Source: Flavobacterium granuli (GTDB taxonomy: Bacteria > Bacteroidota > Bacteroidia > Flavobacteriales > Flavobacteriaceae). From it: a DNA stretch of 64,000 bases. The notes under the pieces are model-generated. The model ran no database searches, was not told where the DNA came from, and saw only the letters and a program-made list of their open reading frames with translations. A program made the position numbers and the translations under genes. The stretch lies in contig NZ_FQWO01000004.1 in assembly GCF_900129705.1 (NCBI RefSeq), positions 1-64,000 of the forward strand, written 5' to 3'. This document shows, one piece after another, positions 36,128-45,548 of this stretch (within the stretch, counting starts at the first letter, position 1; the number at the start of each line of letters is the position of its first letter).

Positions 36128-37450
36128 TTAATTATTGGATTTGTCAGTTGGAACATAATCTAATACTAATCTTTGGTTTGGATTTAGGTATTTTTTGGCA
36201 ACCTCTCTAATCTCTTCCGGAGTGATAGAATGGTATATTTCAATCTCAGTGTTGATTAGATTTACGTCTTTGTACAATAGGTGAAAAGTGGCAAGATTCT
36301 CAGCAATTCCTTCAATTGTGGAATTACTATTTACGTATTGATTGTCGTATTTGTTCTGTAATTTCTTTAATTCTTTATTCGAAATTAATTCCGTTTGCAA
36401 TTTTACGATCTCAGCATCAATTTCTGCCAGGATGTTCTCGGCCGTGCTTGGAGCTTGCGGTAAGCCATACAGAATGTATGTTCCGTAATCTTCCTGGCTG
36501 TAGCTGAATGCGCCAATTTGTAAAGCCATTTTTTTGTCGTCAACAATTTTTTTGTACAATCTGGAGCTTTTTCCATCGCTTAAGATTGTTGAAATGAAAT
36601 CCAATACTCTCGCATCACGCGTTTTCATCGATGGCGTTCTGTAGGAAGCAACCACCATTGGAATTTGGATGTTTGGATCTTCAAATTTTGATTTGATGGT
36701 TTTGGTAATAGGTTCTTCTACGAAAGTTTCTCTTTCAATAGCTGCGCCTTTCTTAATGACACCAAAGTATTTTTGAATCCACTCTTTCGCTTGGTTTTTG
36801 TCGAAATCTCCGGCAACCACAAGAACAGCGTTATTTGGAATGTAGAATTTCTTGTTGAAATCTTGAAATTCAGCCAGTGTTGCTGCATCTAAGTGTTCCA
36901 TTGATCCAATGGTTGTCCAGCGATAAGGATGGTTTGTAAACATTTTTTTCTTTACTTCAGGAATCAATTGACCGTAAGGACTGTTGTCATAACGCAATCT
37001 TTTTTCTTCTTTAACCACTTCATTTTGAGTGTCAACCCCGATTTGGTTGATAACTGGGTGCAGCATTCTTTCGGCTTCCATCCATAGTCCTAATTCCAGA
37101 TTGTTAGAAGGGAATACTTCGTAATAATACGTACGGTCTTCGGTGGTGTTGGCATTGTTTGTCCCTCCATTTCCGGTAACAATTTTAAACCACTCGCCAC
37201 GTTTGATGTTTTCAGTGCCTTCAAATAAAAGGTGTTCGAAAAAGTGGGCGAAACCAGTTCTTTCCGGGTTTTCATTTTTGGCACCTACATGGTACATTAC
37301 TGATGTGATTACAACTGGTGCCGAAGGGTCATTTTGTAAAATAACGTGCAGACCGTTGTCTAAAGTATATTCTTCGAAGGCTACTTTTTGAGCAGAAACG
37401 GCTCCTCCAAGTAAAAGTGTGGCGCTTAATGCCATTATTGATTTTTTCAT
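36128..37450 (-). CDS. M16 family zinc metallopeptidase, active subunit
   Basis: 440 residues from MKKSIMALSATLLLGGAVSA (signal peptide). The inverted zinc motif HFFEHLLFEGTEN and the downstream Glu in LELGLWMEAERM complete the active site. The rest is two M16 halves. The gene is 10 bp upstream of its zinc-less partner in the same transcript. It is likely a periplasmic peptidase acting on small or unfolded peptides. Confidence 0.92.
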   Translation of the reverse strand: MKKSIMALSATLLLGGAVSAQKVAFEEYTLDNGLHVILQNDPSAPVVITSVMYHVGAKNENPERTGFAHFFEHLLFEGTENIKRGEWFKIVTGNGGTNNANTTEDRTYYYEVFPSNNLELGLWMEAERMLHPVINQIGVDTQNEVVKEEKRLRYDNSPYGQLIPEVKKKMFTNHPYRWTTIGSMEHLDAATLAEFQDFNKKFYIPNNAVLVVAGDFDKNQAKEWIQKYFGVIKKGAAIERETFVEEPITKTIKSKFEDPNIQIPMVVASYRTPSMKTRDARVLDFISTILSDGKSSRLYKKIVDDKKMALQIGAFSYSQEDYGTYILYGLPQAPSTAENILAEIDAEIVKLQTELISNKELKKLQNKYDNQYVNSNSTIEGIAENLATFHLLYKDVNLINTEIEIYHSITPEEIREVAKKYLNPNQRLVLDYVPTDKSNN

Positions 37451-37651
37451 AAGAATTAATAAAATTATATTGGTAATAAGTAGCAATAGTAGTTCTATTG
37501 TTACATCAAAAGTAATTTTTTTTAATGATTAAATAGGAAAATTACTGCTTTTTTATCGAATATAGATAAGTTTGATACTGGTATCTTGTATTGGCTTATA
37601 GGTTCTAAATCAAGGTAAAAGAAAGAGGCTGTATTTTTTTGGCACAACTGA

Positions 37652-37681
37652 TTGCTTAGTAAATATTTAATTGTATATTTG
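37652..37681 (+). promoter_or_regulatory. Promoter of rplU-rpmA
   Basis: TTG at 37652-37654 and TATATTTG at 37674-37681 are separated by 19 bp, the ideal Bacteroidetes -33/-7 arrangement. Transcription would start about 25 bp before the rplU ATG. Confidence 0.75.
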
Positions 37682-37711
37682 CAACCTTAAAAATTAATAA
37701 AACAATTTGTT

Positions 37712-38134
37712 ATGTACGCAATCGTAGAGATAGCAGGGCAACAATTCAAAGTAAGCAAAGACTTAAAGGTTTATGTTCACCGTTTGGCTAATGAAGAAGG
37801 TTCAAAAGTTTCTTTTGATAAAGTTCTTTTATTAGACGATAACGGAAACGTTACTTTAGGCGCCCCAGCTATAGAAGGTGCTTCTGTAGAAGCTAAAGTG
37901 TTACAACACTTAAAAGGAGATAAAGTTATCGTTTTCAAAAAGAAAAGAAGAAAAGGATACAAAAAGAGAAACGGTCACAGACAGTATCTTACTCAAATTG
38001 TAATTGAAGGTATTACTTCAACTGGTGCTAAAAAAGCAGCTCCTAAAAAAGCGGCGGTAGAAGCAACTGCAGAAACTGCAGCTCCAAAAGTGAAGAAAGC
38101 TCCAAAAGCAAAAAAAGAAGATACTCAAGAATAA
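37712..38134 (+). CDS. rplU: 50S ribosomal protein L21
   Basis: 140 residues. The core MYAIVEIAGQQFKV ... KVIVFKKKRRKGYKKRNGHRQ is canonical. The E. coli protein has 103 residues; here an Ala/Lys/Pro-rich tail of about 35 residues is added (TGAKKAAPKKAAVEATAE ...), as is usual in flavobacteria. First gene of the L21-L27 unit. Confidence 0.97.
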   Translation: MYAIVEIAGQQFKVSKDLKVYVHRLANEEGSKVSFDKVLLLDDNGNVTLGAPAIEGASVEAKVLQHLKGDKVIVFKKKRRKGYKKRNGHRQYLTQIVIEGITSTGAKKAAPKKAAVEATAETAAPKVKKAPKAKKEDTQE

Positions 38135-38157
38135 TAACAAAATAAAACTAATACGTC

Positions 38158-38424
38158 ATGGCTCACAAGAAAGGTGTCGGTAGTTCCAAGAATGGTAGAG
38201 AATCAGAATCGAAACGTTTAGGTGTTAAGATTTTTGGTGGACAAGCTGCTATCGCAGGGAACATCATCGTAAGACAAAGAGGTTCAAAACACAATCCAGG
38301 TGAAAATGTTTACATCAGTAAAGATCACACCCTACACGCAAGAGTAGATGGAGTGGTACACTTCCAAAAGAAAAGAGATAATAAATCATACGTTTCTATA
38401 CTTCCATTTGAAGTTGAAGCATAA
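38158..38424 (+). CDS. rpmA: 50S ribosomal protein L27
   Basis: 88 residues. [20 protein letters not shown] and [18 protein letters not shown] are canonical, without the N-terminal extension that is cleaved in Firmicutes. It follows rplU by 23 bp. Confidence 0.97.
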   Translation: MAHKKGVGSSKNGRESESKRLGVKIFGGQAAIAGNIIVRQRGSKHNPGENVYISKDHTLHARVDGVVHFQKKRDNKSYVSILPFEVEA

Positions 38425-38444
38425 TTGATTTTCTCAATTTATTT

Positions 38445-38478
38445 AAAAACCCGTTTCGAAAGAAGCGGGTTTTTTTGT
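38445..38478 (+). terminator. Terminator after rpmA
   Basis: AAAAACCCGTTTC pairs with GAAGCGGGTTTTT around GAAA and is followed by T residues. Confidence 0.88.
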
Positions 38479-38621
38479 GTTCTTAGTTTTTTAAGGTGGA
38501 ATGAGTTTATTTATGATCTGTCAATTTAAAAGTTTATTTTTTAGGTTTTGAACTCATAAAAAAAGCCATTCTAAGGAACGGCTTTTGGCTTTTGATGTAA
38601 TGAAAGTATTTCGTGGAAGTT

Positions 38622-41402
38622 TTAGTCGTTTCTGAAATTTTGTCCTTCTCTTCTGTTGTTCTCTCTGTTTCCAGGCATTTTTTTCATACCGGCAAAATCT
38701 TCGATTTTATAGGTTAAAGAAAATAAGGCGTATCGCTTTAAAATAGTGTTTTCTTCATCGCGTATGGTTGTGGCCGAAATAGTTCTGGAATAGCTCTGAT
38801 TTTGATTCAGGACGTCATATACCTTTATTTTTGCAATCAGTTTTTTGTCAAATAAACCATAGGATAAACTAGAGTTCCATTGGTAGAAATTATTATTTGT
38901 TCTGCTGGCATCATAAGTGTAGCCAAAGTCGTTTCCGAAAATCCAATTTTTAGGCCAGTAGTTTGTGGTTTGTAAATTAATTCTGTGAACAGCATTCGAT
39001 CTTCCGCTAATCTGATAATTTTGATATTTGGATTCATTATACGACATACTGTAGGAAGGGGCGATGGTTAATAATTCTCCGTAATCATAATTAAAATACA
39101 TTCTAGGACTGATTCCTATTGATTTTGCCTCATATAAAACGCCATCTGTAAAACCTTTGTTCAATGAGTAGCTTCCTCTAAGGCCTATTCCATATCGAAA
39201 GACATGTGCTTCTTTTTTTATGGTTTGATTCCAGTTTCCTCCCAATGAAGTCGAATAGGTTCCCGATATGTTCTCGTAGGTGGTTGTTCTTTTTCTGCTT
39301 TGGTCAAAAACGGTACTTGAAATAATTTCGCTATTATTATAAGTTGCGCTTGCAAATAAATTGTAGCCAGAACGAGTTCTGAAATCAAAATTTCTGAAAT
39401 CTAAGCTAATATTGTGCTTTTCATTGGGATTTAAATCAGGATTCCCTATTACAGTGTTCAATGGATTAGATAAATTGGTAATCGCCAATAATTGACTTGA
39501 TGAGGGCAGGCTATTAAGGTAATCATATTTTAAAGCTACAAATTTAGAGCGCTCGATTCGGTATCTGATTTGTGCGCCTCCATAAGGCAGCAGGTATTTT
39601 TTATTTAAATTGGCAGCTTCTCCTTTGTAGAAGGAATAGTTGTCAAATTGTATAATCGAAGTGCTGGAATTTAAGTTAAAAGTAAATTTGTTCTTCTCAA
39701 AACTCAAACCAACTTTTGGACTAATTGAGTTTTGTCTGGAAGTGGTATAGGTAGATAATCCTTCATTTAAAACAGAAAAGCTGTTTGAATTGGTATCAAA
39801 ATCGTAGGTTTTTAAATCTTTGATTTCGTTCTTCCAGTCAAAATCGGCTCCAAAACGGACACGCAAAGAGTCAGTAATAGGTTCGGTATACTCGATATCA
39901 GCCGAATAGGAATCGGAGACGTTGTCGTTTTTGCTCTTTTGATTTCGAATGTCATTTGATTCGAATATGCCATCCTTGTAAAGAATTGTGGTAGATTCAG
40001 CAAAAGTGTCTGAGTCGCTGTTGTTGTTATTGTTGTTGAAAACAAAACTTAAATTACGTGCTTTTTTTTCAAAAGCTCTATTGAAATTGATCGAATTTCC
40101 AAAACTGGTTGATTGGTTTTCTCGCAGCGATATTGAATTGCTTTCGTTTAATAATTGGTCATTTTCGTCTTTAGAAAAGCTGTCGGAGTTATTGGAACTA
40201 TTCGAACGAGATAAATTGACATTTGGTCTAACGACTATTCGTGTCTTAGGATCAATTTTATATTCCAATTCAAAATTAGCTTTATTTCCAGTGTTTTCAT
40301 CTTTTGAGCTTGAATTCGATTCTGTTGTGAAATTCCCGGTTGGTTGAAAGTTTACTGTTTTAGATCGGTTGTCGTTTGTAGTAGTGGTATTGTTGAACGA
40401 GTAATTTGCCGAAGCATCAAAACCTTTAAACCATTCGTCAGTATAGTTAAATCCTCCTAAATTTGACTGCGTAATTCCTTTTCCGCTTCCTGATGAGGAA
40501 TTGTTTGAGCCTCTATTGTTTCTCCCGCCACCCATGCTGTCAAAAACTTCATCCATAGAGAAGCCTGTAGAGTTGATGTTGTTAGACGAAGCTAAGACAC
40601 TAATTTTTTGTTTGTTATTAAAGAAATTCATCACCATACTGCTTTCGTAACGATTGTCGGTGCCGTAACCTCCTAAAAATTTTCCAAACATACCTTTGTT
40701 TTTGTTGTCGTCGATAGTGAAGTTAATACTCGAAAAATCAGAAGTAGATTCTTGTTTTGATAATTCTTCTTTTTTGGTTTTAAAATCAGAAACCTGAACT
40801 TTATTGATGATTTCGGCAGGTAAGTTTTTTAAAATCATCGCTCCATCTCTGTCAAAAAAGGTTTTTCCATTGACTAGAAATTGGGTTACGTCTTTTCCAT
40901 TAACCGAAACTTTTCCGTCACTGTCAATTTCAACACCGGGCAACTGTTTTAGCAGTGTTTCTACATTTGAGTCTGGGCGCACCTTAAACGAAGAGGCGTT
41001 AAATTCTAAGGTGTCTTTTTTTACTCGAATAGGCGGTGCTTCTGTTTTTATCGTTACTCCATCCAATGCGTTGAAGGATTCAGATAGGTAAATATTGTTG
41101 AAGTTTTTGTTTTCTGAGATTTTTGGCAGTTCTTCTGTAAATGTCTGAAACCCCATAAAACTGACTTTTAGAAATACAGGTTTATCATATTTCTTAGTTG
41201 TAAATTTAAATATGCCTTCCTTGTTGGTTGTGGCGTATTCTAATACGGCTGAATCTTTTACAGTAGAAAAATAGACGGTAGCCGCTTCTAGCGGAGTTTG
41301 GTCATTGATGTTTAAAACTTTACCGCTAATGCTGTATTGTTCTTGGGCATTAGTTAGAAAAGGAAAAATTAAAAAAAGCAGAATGGAGTAGTACTTTAGC
41401 AT
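38622..41402 (-). CDS. TonB-dependent receptor-like outer membrane protein
   Basis: 926 residues from MLKYYSILLFLIFPFLTNAQ (signal peptide, 41402). A carboxypeptidase-regulatory-like beta domain (about 22-100) is followed by a plug domain (about 110-210: LKQLPGVEIDSDGKVSVNGK) and a long barrel of the OMP_b-brl_3 type. A low-complexity loop GGGRNNRGSNNSSSGSGKG lies near 295-315. The plug seems reduced and no SusD partner is adjacent, so this is the solitary receptor type; the substrate is unknown. No regulator is linked. Confidence 0.85.
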   Translation of the reverse strand: MLKYYSILLFLIFPFLTNAQEQYSISGKVLNINDQTPLEAATVYFSTVKDSAVLEYATTNKEGIFKFTTKKYDKPVFLKVSFMGFQTFTEELPKISENKNFNNIYLSESFNALDGVTIKTEAPPIRVKKDTLEFNASSFKVRPDSNVETLLKQLPGVEIDSDGKVSVNGKDVTQFLVNGKTFFDRDGAMILKNLPAEIINKVQVSDFKTKKEELSKQESTSDFSSINFTIDDNKNKGMFGKFLGGYGTDNRYESSMVMNFFNNKQKISVLASSNNINSTGFSMDEVFDSMGGGRNNRGSNNSSSGSGKGITQSNLGGFNYTDEWFKGFDASANYSFNNTTTTNDNRSKTVNFQPTGNFTTESNSSSKDENTGNKANFELEYKIDPKTRIVVRPNVNLSRSNSSNNSDSFSKDENDQLLNESNSISLRENQSTSFGNSINFNRAFEKKARNLSFVFNNNNNNSDSDTFAESTTILYKDGIFESNDIRNQKSKNDNVSDSYSADIEYTEPITDSLRVRFGADFDWKNEIKDLKTYDFDTNSNSFSVLNEGLSTYTTSRQNSISPKVGLSFEKNKFTFNLNSSTSIIQFDNYSFYKGEAANLNKKYLLPYGGAQIRYRIERSKFVALKYDYLNSLPSSSQLLAITNLSNPLNTVIGNPDLNPNEKHNISLDFRNFDFRTRSGYNLFASATYNNSEIISSTVFDQSRKRTTTYENISGTYSTSLGGNWNQTIKKEAHVFRYGIGLRGSYSLNKGFTDGVLYEAKSIGISPRMYFNYDYGELLTIAPSYSMSYNESKYQNYQISGRSNAVHRINLQTTNYWPKNWIFGNDFGYTYDASRTNNNFYQWNSSLSYGLFDKKLIAKIKVYDVLNQNQSYSRTISATTIRDEENTILKRYALFSLTYKIEDFAGMKKMPGNRENNRREGQNFRND

Positions 41403-41535
41403 ATTAGATTTATTTGACTGCTTTTTAGATGTCAAATCGTTCTAAAGGTTTAATCGGAAACTTTAAAATGAACTCTGATTCTTTATTTTAGATTTTAGAA
41501 GTCTTGAATTTAGGGTTTGCTTTGATAGAGTAAAA

Positions 41536-41817
41536 CTATTTGTCATTATAATGCCCCAAGGCTGAAATGATAATTATAACTACTTCGTGGTCGATAATTT
41601 CATATACCAATCGGTCTTTTTTATTAATTTGTCTCGACCAAATTTCGGTTTCTTTGTATTTTAGCTTTTCGGGTTTGCCAATTCCAATTGTTGGATGTAT
41701 TTCTAGCTCTAGAAATATTTTTTCAATTTTTGAAATATCCGTTGTCTTGCCCGACTTTTTTATTTTTAACAAATCAGCAAGAGCTTCTTTGCTTATTTCT
41801 ATTGTATATCTGCCCAT
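41536..41817 (-). CDS. YoeB/Txe family toxin
   Basis: 93 residues. GIGKPEKLKYKETEIWSRQI and NKKDRLVYEIIDHEV match YoeB, giving the catalytic Glu and Arg. The final GHYNDK supplies the C-terminal His. Toxins of this family cut mRNA at the ribosomal A site. Its ATG overlaps the antitoxin gene by 19 bp, the normal antitoxin-toxin order. Confidence 0.88.
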   Translation of the reverse strand: MGRYTIEISKEALADLLKIKKSGKTTDISKIEKIFLELEIHPTIGIGKPEKLKYKETEIWSRQINKKDRLVYEIIDHEVVIIIISALGHYNDK

Positions 41818-42023
41818 ATATTTTTGGGATCTACTTTGGTGTAGTTTTCTTTTCTGTAGGCAGGATCCTGAAAGTTTTTATGGTGTTTGTCTAATCTTTC
41901 GATTAACTCTGGATGTGTAATTTCATTGTTTTGCTCAATTACTTCCACATCAAAAGCTTTCAAAATTTTTTTGATGATTGCAATTTGAGAAATGTCTTTT
42001 ATATTTACCGTAAGTGTGGTCAT
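41799..42023 (-). CDS. Antitoxin partner of the YoeB-type toxin
   Basis: 74 residues. The N-terminal half (MTTLTVNIKDISQIAIIKKI) is a short strand-helix region that could dimerise and bind DNA. The C-terminal half (HHKNFQDPAYRKENYTKVDP) is polar and would wrap the toxin. It is not a clear YefM; it resembles short unnamed antitoxins of this phylum. The assignment rests mainly on overlap with the toxin gene. Confidence 0.78.
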   Translation of the reverse strand: MTTLTVNIKDISQIAIIKKILKAFDVEVIEQNNEITHPELIERLDKHHKNFQDPAYRKENYTKVDPKNIWADIQ

Positions 42024-42134
42024 TTTGATAAGTATTCAATTGAGACACAAAGATATAAAATATTTGGGTTATTGTTAAGAGCTTGATTGTTTTTTGAAAA
42101 TAGCTTGTAGCTTTTTGAAGATAAGTTTTTTAAA

Positions 42135-42221
42135 TTAATAGCTTTGAGCTATTCCATTATTTGGAAAGGCAAGTATAAATAAGACGCAAAATATAAATAA
42201 GATTTTTATTTGTTTTTTCAC
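42135..42221 (-). CDS. Possible 28-residue secreted peptide
   Basis: From GTG at 42219-42221 to TAA at 42135-42137 the frame encodes a peptide starting KKQIKILFIFCVLFILAFP and ending NNGIAQSY. This is a near-perfect signal peptide with almost nothing after it. It may be a small exported peptide or the start of a truncated gene. No homologue is known to me. Confidence 0.35.
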   Translation of the reverse strand: MKKQIKILFIFCVLFILAFPNNGIAQSY

Positions 42222-42253
42222 AGTTTGATTTTATTTGATATTGCTAAATTTTC

Positions 42254-42421
42254 TTATTTAAGGATATGAGATAAAAATGATAATGTTAAAAATAATATAA
42301 TTGCACATAAGATGCCTCCTAAAAAGGAAACAACAATATTATCAATTGATTTGTCAATTTGATAACCGGCATAAAATCCGCCAATTATACAAAGTTTTGT
42401 TCCAAAATATACCTCTTTGAC
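42254..42421 (-). pseudogene. Possible small membrane protein with a broken start
   Basis: The frame ending TAA at 42254-42256 encodes about 55 residues with a glycine-rich helix pair (GGFYAGYQIDKSIDNIVVSF, LGGILCAIILFLTLSFL). Upstream in frame there is a stop and no usable start. An ATG (MSQR) is found one base out of frame just upstream, so a single-base change could have split a small two-helix membrane protein. The rest of the 42024-42587 gap shows nothing further. Confidence 0.35.
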
Positions 42422-42529
42422 TCATATTGTAATTATTTTTTACATGGTTAAATATATCAATAATTATAAAATAAAACGCACAAAATTAAATAATGTTTCC
42501 TTTCAAAATTATTTGATATTTGAAAAACA

Positions 42530-42556
42530 AAAAACCCTCACATTGCTGCAAGGGTC
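42530..42556 (-). terminator. Terminator after ahcY
   Basis: On the minus strand ACCCT pairs with AGGGT around a 13-base loop, followed by T6. The stem is short. Confidence 0.55.
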
Positions 42557-42587
42557 TATCTTAATTCTTAGTACTAAAATCTTAATA

Positions 42588-43904
42588 CTAATATCTGTAA
42601 TATTCCGGTTTGAATGGACCTTCAACAGGAACTCCAATATAAGCTGCCTGATCGTCACGTAAAGTTTCTAGTTCAACACCCAGTTTTGCCAAGTGCAACA
42701 TAGCTACTTTTTCATCTAAATGTTTAGGTAACATGTAAACATCGTTGTTATAAGCAGCACTGTTTTTCCACAATTCGATTTGAGCTAGAGTTTGGTTGGT
42801 GAATGAGTTAGACATTACAAAACTTGGGTGACCTGTAGCACAACCAAGGTTTACCAAACGACCTTCTGCCAAGATGATGATATCTTTTCCTGCGATAGTA
42901 TATTTGTCTACTTGTGGTTTAATTTCGATTTTTGATGCACCGTGGTTTTTGTTCAACCAAGCCATATCAATTTCGTTATCAAAGTGTCCGATGTTACAAA
43001 CGATAGTTTTGTCTTTCATTTGTTCGAAATGAGAACCCAAAACAATGTCTTTATTTCCAGTTGTAGTAATGATGATGTCAGCAGTTGCGATAACTGTATC
43101 TAATTTTTTTACTTCAAAACCGTCCATTGCAGCTTGTAAAGCACAAATTGGGTCGATTTCAGTTACCGTTACAATAGATCCAGCACCTCTAAAAGAAGCA
43201 GCTGTTCCTTTTCCTACGTCACCGTATCCGCAAACAACTACTCTTTTACCAGCCAACATAAGGTCAGTTGCACGACGAACCGCATCAACTGCTGATTCTT
43301 TACAGCCGTATTTGTTGTCAAATTTAGATTTGGTAACCGAGTCATTTACGTTAATCGCCGGCATTGGCAATGTTCCGGCTTTTACTCTTTCGTACAATCT
43401 GTGAACTCCAGTTGTAGTTTCTTCAGATAAACCTTTAATTCCAGCAACCAATTCCGGGTAACGGTCAATAACCATATTAGTTAAATCTCCACCATCGTCC
43501 AAAATCATGTTCAATGGTTTTCTGTCTTCTCCAAAGAATAAAGTTTGCTCAATACACCAGTCAAAATCTTCTTCGTTTAGACCTTTCCAAGCATAAACTT
43601 GAATTCCAGCAGCAGCAATAGCAGCAGCAGCTTGATCTTGAGTAGAGAAAATATTACAAGAACTCCAAGTCACTTCAGCACCAAGAGCAATTAAAGTCTC
43701 GATCAAAACCGCAGTTTGGATTGTCATATGCAAACATCCTGCAATACGAGCCCCTTTCAAAGGTTGTTCGTCTTTGTATTCCGCACGAAGCGCCATTAAA
43801 CCTGGCATTTCAGCTTCAGCTAGTTCAATTTCTTTTCTTCCCCAGGCTGCTAGAGAGATGTCTTTTACTTTGAAAGCCACAAAAGGCATAGTTGTAGTAC
43901 TCAT
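42588..43904 (-). CDS. ahcY: Adenosylhomocysteinase
   Basis: 438 residues. It hydrolyses S-adenosylhomocysteine to adenosine and homocysteine. The NAD motif [20 protein letters not shown] and the conserved C-terminal KPEYYRY are present, as are [15 protein letters not shown] and the [11 protein letters not shown] segment. The 5' leader (43905-43990) contains a -7 candidate TAAATTTG on the minus strand and a GCC-rich stem (GCCCGAGCCTCAAGGC). It is monocistronic. Confidence 0.96.
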   Translation of the reverse strand: MSTTTMPFVAFKVKDISLAAWGRKEIELAEAEMPGLMALRAEYKDEQPLKGARIAGCLHMTIQTAVLIETLIALGAEVTWSSCNIFSTQDQAAAAIAAAGIQVYAWKGLNEEDFDWCIEQTLFFGEDRKPLNMILDDGGDLTNMVIDRYPELVAGIKGLSEETTTGVHRLYERVKAGTLPMPAINVNDSVTKSKFDNKYGCKESAVDAVRRATDLMLAGKRVVVCGYGDVGKGTAASFRGAGSIVTVTEIDPICALQAAMDGFEVKKLDTVIATADIIITTTGNKDIVLGSHFEQMKDKTIVCNIGHFDNEIDMAWLNKNHGASKIEIKPQVDKYTIAGKDIIILAEGRLVNLGCATGHPSFVMSNSFTNQTLAQIELWKNSAAYNNDVYMLPKHLDEKVAMLHLAKLGVELETLRDDQAAYIGVPVEGPFKPEYYRY

Positions 43905-44063
43905 TTATAGTATATTTGTAATTACTTCGTCCGTTCGCCTTGAGGCTCGGGCGTAAAATTTTTGCAAATTTACGCAATAACTTTAAAATCTAACTATTTT
44001 CTAAAAGATTTGTGAATTGTTTAATGCGCTAATCTTTTGAACAATAGCTAAATAATTTTTATA

Positions 44064-44146
44064 AGGAGCTATTCCCGCTAGCCGCTATATCTTTTTCCAC
44101 GCAAAAAAGCGTGAAAAAAGGATGTCGCTATTATCGGGGCTAAAAA
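44064..44146. repeat. ~80-bp imperfect palindrome upstream of the PPTase gene
   Basis: AGCTATTCCCGCTAGCCGCTATATC-TTTTTCCACGC faces GCGTGAAAAAAGGATGTCGCT-ATTATCGGGGCT. The inner stem CACGC/GCGTG and the outer AGC-CCCG/CGGGGCT close a long hairpin. One arm resembles phrases near 18431 and 26586, so this is a dispersed family. Confidence 0.65.
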
Positions 44147-44163
44147 ATAAAGAACACAATACG

Positions 44164-44802
44164 ATGCCACTCTACAAAACCATAAACAGCAATGCGTCAA
44201 CTCAAATTTTGGTTTGGAAAATCACCGAATCTTTCGATGAATTATTCGATGCAGTAGTTTTAAATGAAAACAATCTCATTCGGTTAAACGGAATGAAGTC
44301 TGAATTGCATCAGCGTGCTTTCTTGAGCGTACGCAAACTTTTGCAAGAAGCGGGCTATAGTGATTTGGATTTGTACTATGATGAATTTGGGAAACCGCAT
44401 CTCAAGGACGACAAACATATTTCTATCACGCATTCCCATAATTTTTCGGCCATAATTATCAGCGATGAAATTGTGGGAATAGATATCGAATTGCAACGAG
44501 AAAAAATCATCCGGATTGCTGATAAATTCATAAACGAAAAAGAATTAAGCCGTTTAAGAAGTATTGGCGCTCAGGATTACATCAAAAAACTAACGGTAAA
44601 ATGGGGCGCCAAAGAAGCTATTTTCAAAATCCGAAATGAAAAGGGAATCAGCTTCAAAGACCACATCAAAGTCAATGCGTTCGAAATAATCGATGCGCAA
44701 GCGATTGCCGAGCTTCATTTTGGAGGCTTGGTCAAGGAGTTCAAAATCTATTTTGAAGAAATTGAAGGTTTTACTTTGGTTTATGCTTTTGAGAAAAATT
44801 AA
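44164..44802 (+). CDS. 4'-phosphopantetheinyl transferase
   Basis: 212 residues from MPLYKTINS. The signature GIDIE (105-109) and WGAKEAIFK (147-155) supply the Mg and coenzyme A site of the Sfp/AcpT superfamily. It activates carrier proteins by adding phosphopantetheine. Its 3' end overlaps the convergent haemoglobin gene by 4 bases. The start was chosen after the palindrome; the longer frame would run through it. Confidence 0.88.
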   Translation: MPLYKTINSNASTQILVWKITESFDELFDAVVLNENNLIRLNGMKSELHQRAFLSVRKLLQEAGYSDLDLYYDEFGKPHLKDDKHISITHSHNFSAIIISDEIVGIDIELQREKIIRIADKFINEKELSRLRSIGAQDYIKKLTVKWGAKEAIFKIRNEKGISFKDHIKVNAFEIIDAQAIAELHFGGLVKEFKIYFEEIEGFTLVYAFEKN

Positions 44803-45188
44803 ATCTTACCTCTATTTTCAAAAATATTCATATAAAGAAAAGTGCCCATTTTTCGGGCCCTTCTCTTTAGAATTTCCACATTTTCACCTTCAAAAAGTTC
44901 GTCTAAAGTTGCAAACCATAGGTTCAGCCAAATGCCAAATTCGTTTGGGGAAATCCGATGATCGAAATGTTCGTCCACTTTGTTATGAGCGGCAATGGGG
45001 TTTCCTTTGTATTTTTTACCCCCAAATAAATTCATTTCCCAAAAATCCGTCAGCTTTTCTAAATGCTCATCCCAATCGCTAATCGTCTCGTTAAAAAAGA
45101 AACCAATTTCCTTGTCGGCTCTTATTTTGTCGTAGAAAGAATGAACTAAAAGTGTCAGGTCATCTCGGTTTTCAATTGTTTTTCTCAT
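44799..45188 (-). CDS. Group III truncated haemoglobin
   Basis: 129 residues. LLVHSFYDKIRADKEIGFFFNE, DWDEHLEKLTDFWEMNLFGG and the proximal His region HNKVDEHFDHRISPNEFGIWL match the trHb3 family. It binds haem and probably handles oxygen, NO or related ligands. Its ATG overlaps the stop of the upstream membrane protein gene (ATGA), so the two are coupled. A Crp-type regulator lies just upstream on the same strand. Confidence 0.9.
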   Translation of the reverse strand: MRKTIENRDDLTLLVHSFYDKIRADKEIGFFFNETISDWDEHLEKLTDFWEMNLFGGKKYKGNPIAAHNKVDEHFDHRISPNEFGIWLNLWFATLDELFEGENVEILKRRARKMGTFLYMNIFENRGKI

Positions 45189-45472
45189 AAAACAAAGTTA
45201 TTCAAAAAGATCAAGAAAGCGCTCGAAATCACGCTTGTAATGATAAGGTTGAATACCAGTTTATGACTCATTTGTGCCAAAATAGAAGTGTTTACAAGCA
45301 TACAAATCAAAACAACAATGGATAATTGTAGCATTTGTAAAGCAGAGGTACCATTAGAAAGGATAAACATTGCAGCAGCGGCGCCAAGGCAACTTTGTCC
45401 GATAACTGCCATAGTTGAAAAACCAATAAAGCCTTTTTCAAAATTTTCGAATGTTTTTTTGTAGAGTGTCAT
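45185..45472 (-). CDS. Small membrane protein coupled to the truncated haemoglobin gene
   Basis: 95 residues with three hydrophobic segments (about 15-37, 43-63 and 72-93). No family is recognised. The TGA stop is shared with the haemoglobin ATG (4-base overlap) and the Crp-type regulator gene is 76 bp upstream, so the three could form one oxygen- or NO-responsive group. That link is inference. Confidence 0.75.
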   Translation of the reverse strand: MTLYKKTFENFEKGFIGFSTMAVIGQSCLGAAAAMFILSNGTSALQMLQLSIVVLICMLVNTSILAQMSHKLVFNLIITSVISSAFLIFLNNFVL

Positions 45473-45548
45473 AATGTTTGAATTTTATACAGCAAATTTA
45501 GCGGTACTTCCATTCCTTAATTTATGACTGAAATCATAAGGGTAAAAA

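Noticed and set aside
42417..42662. 81-codon plus-strand frame before ahcY
   Set aside because: It runs through the ahcY terminator and into the 3' end of ahcY and has no coding character.
43905..43990. SAH or SAM riboswitch before ahcY
   Set aside because: A GC-rich stem is visible, but none of the conserved sequence blocks of the known SAM or SAH classes could be matched.
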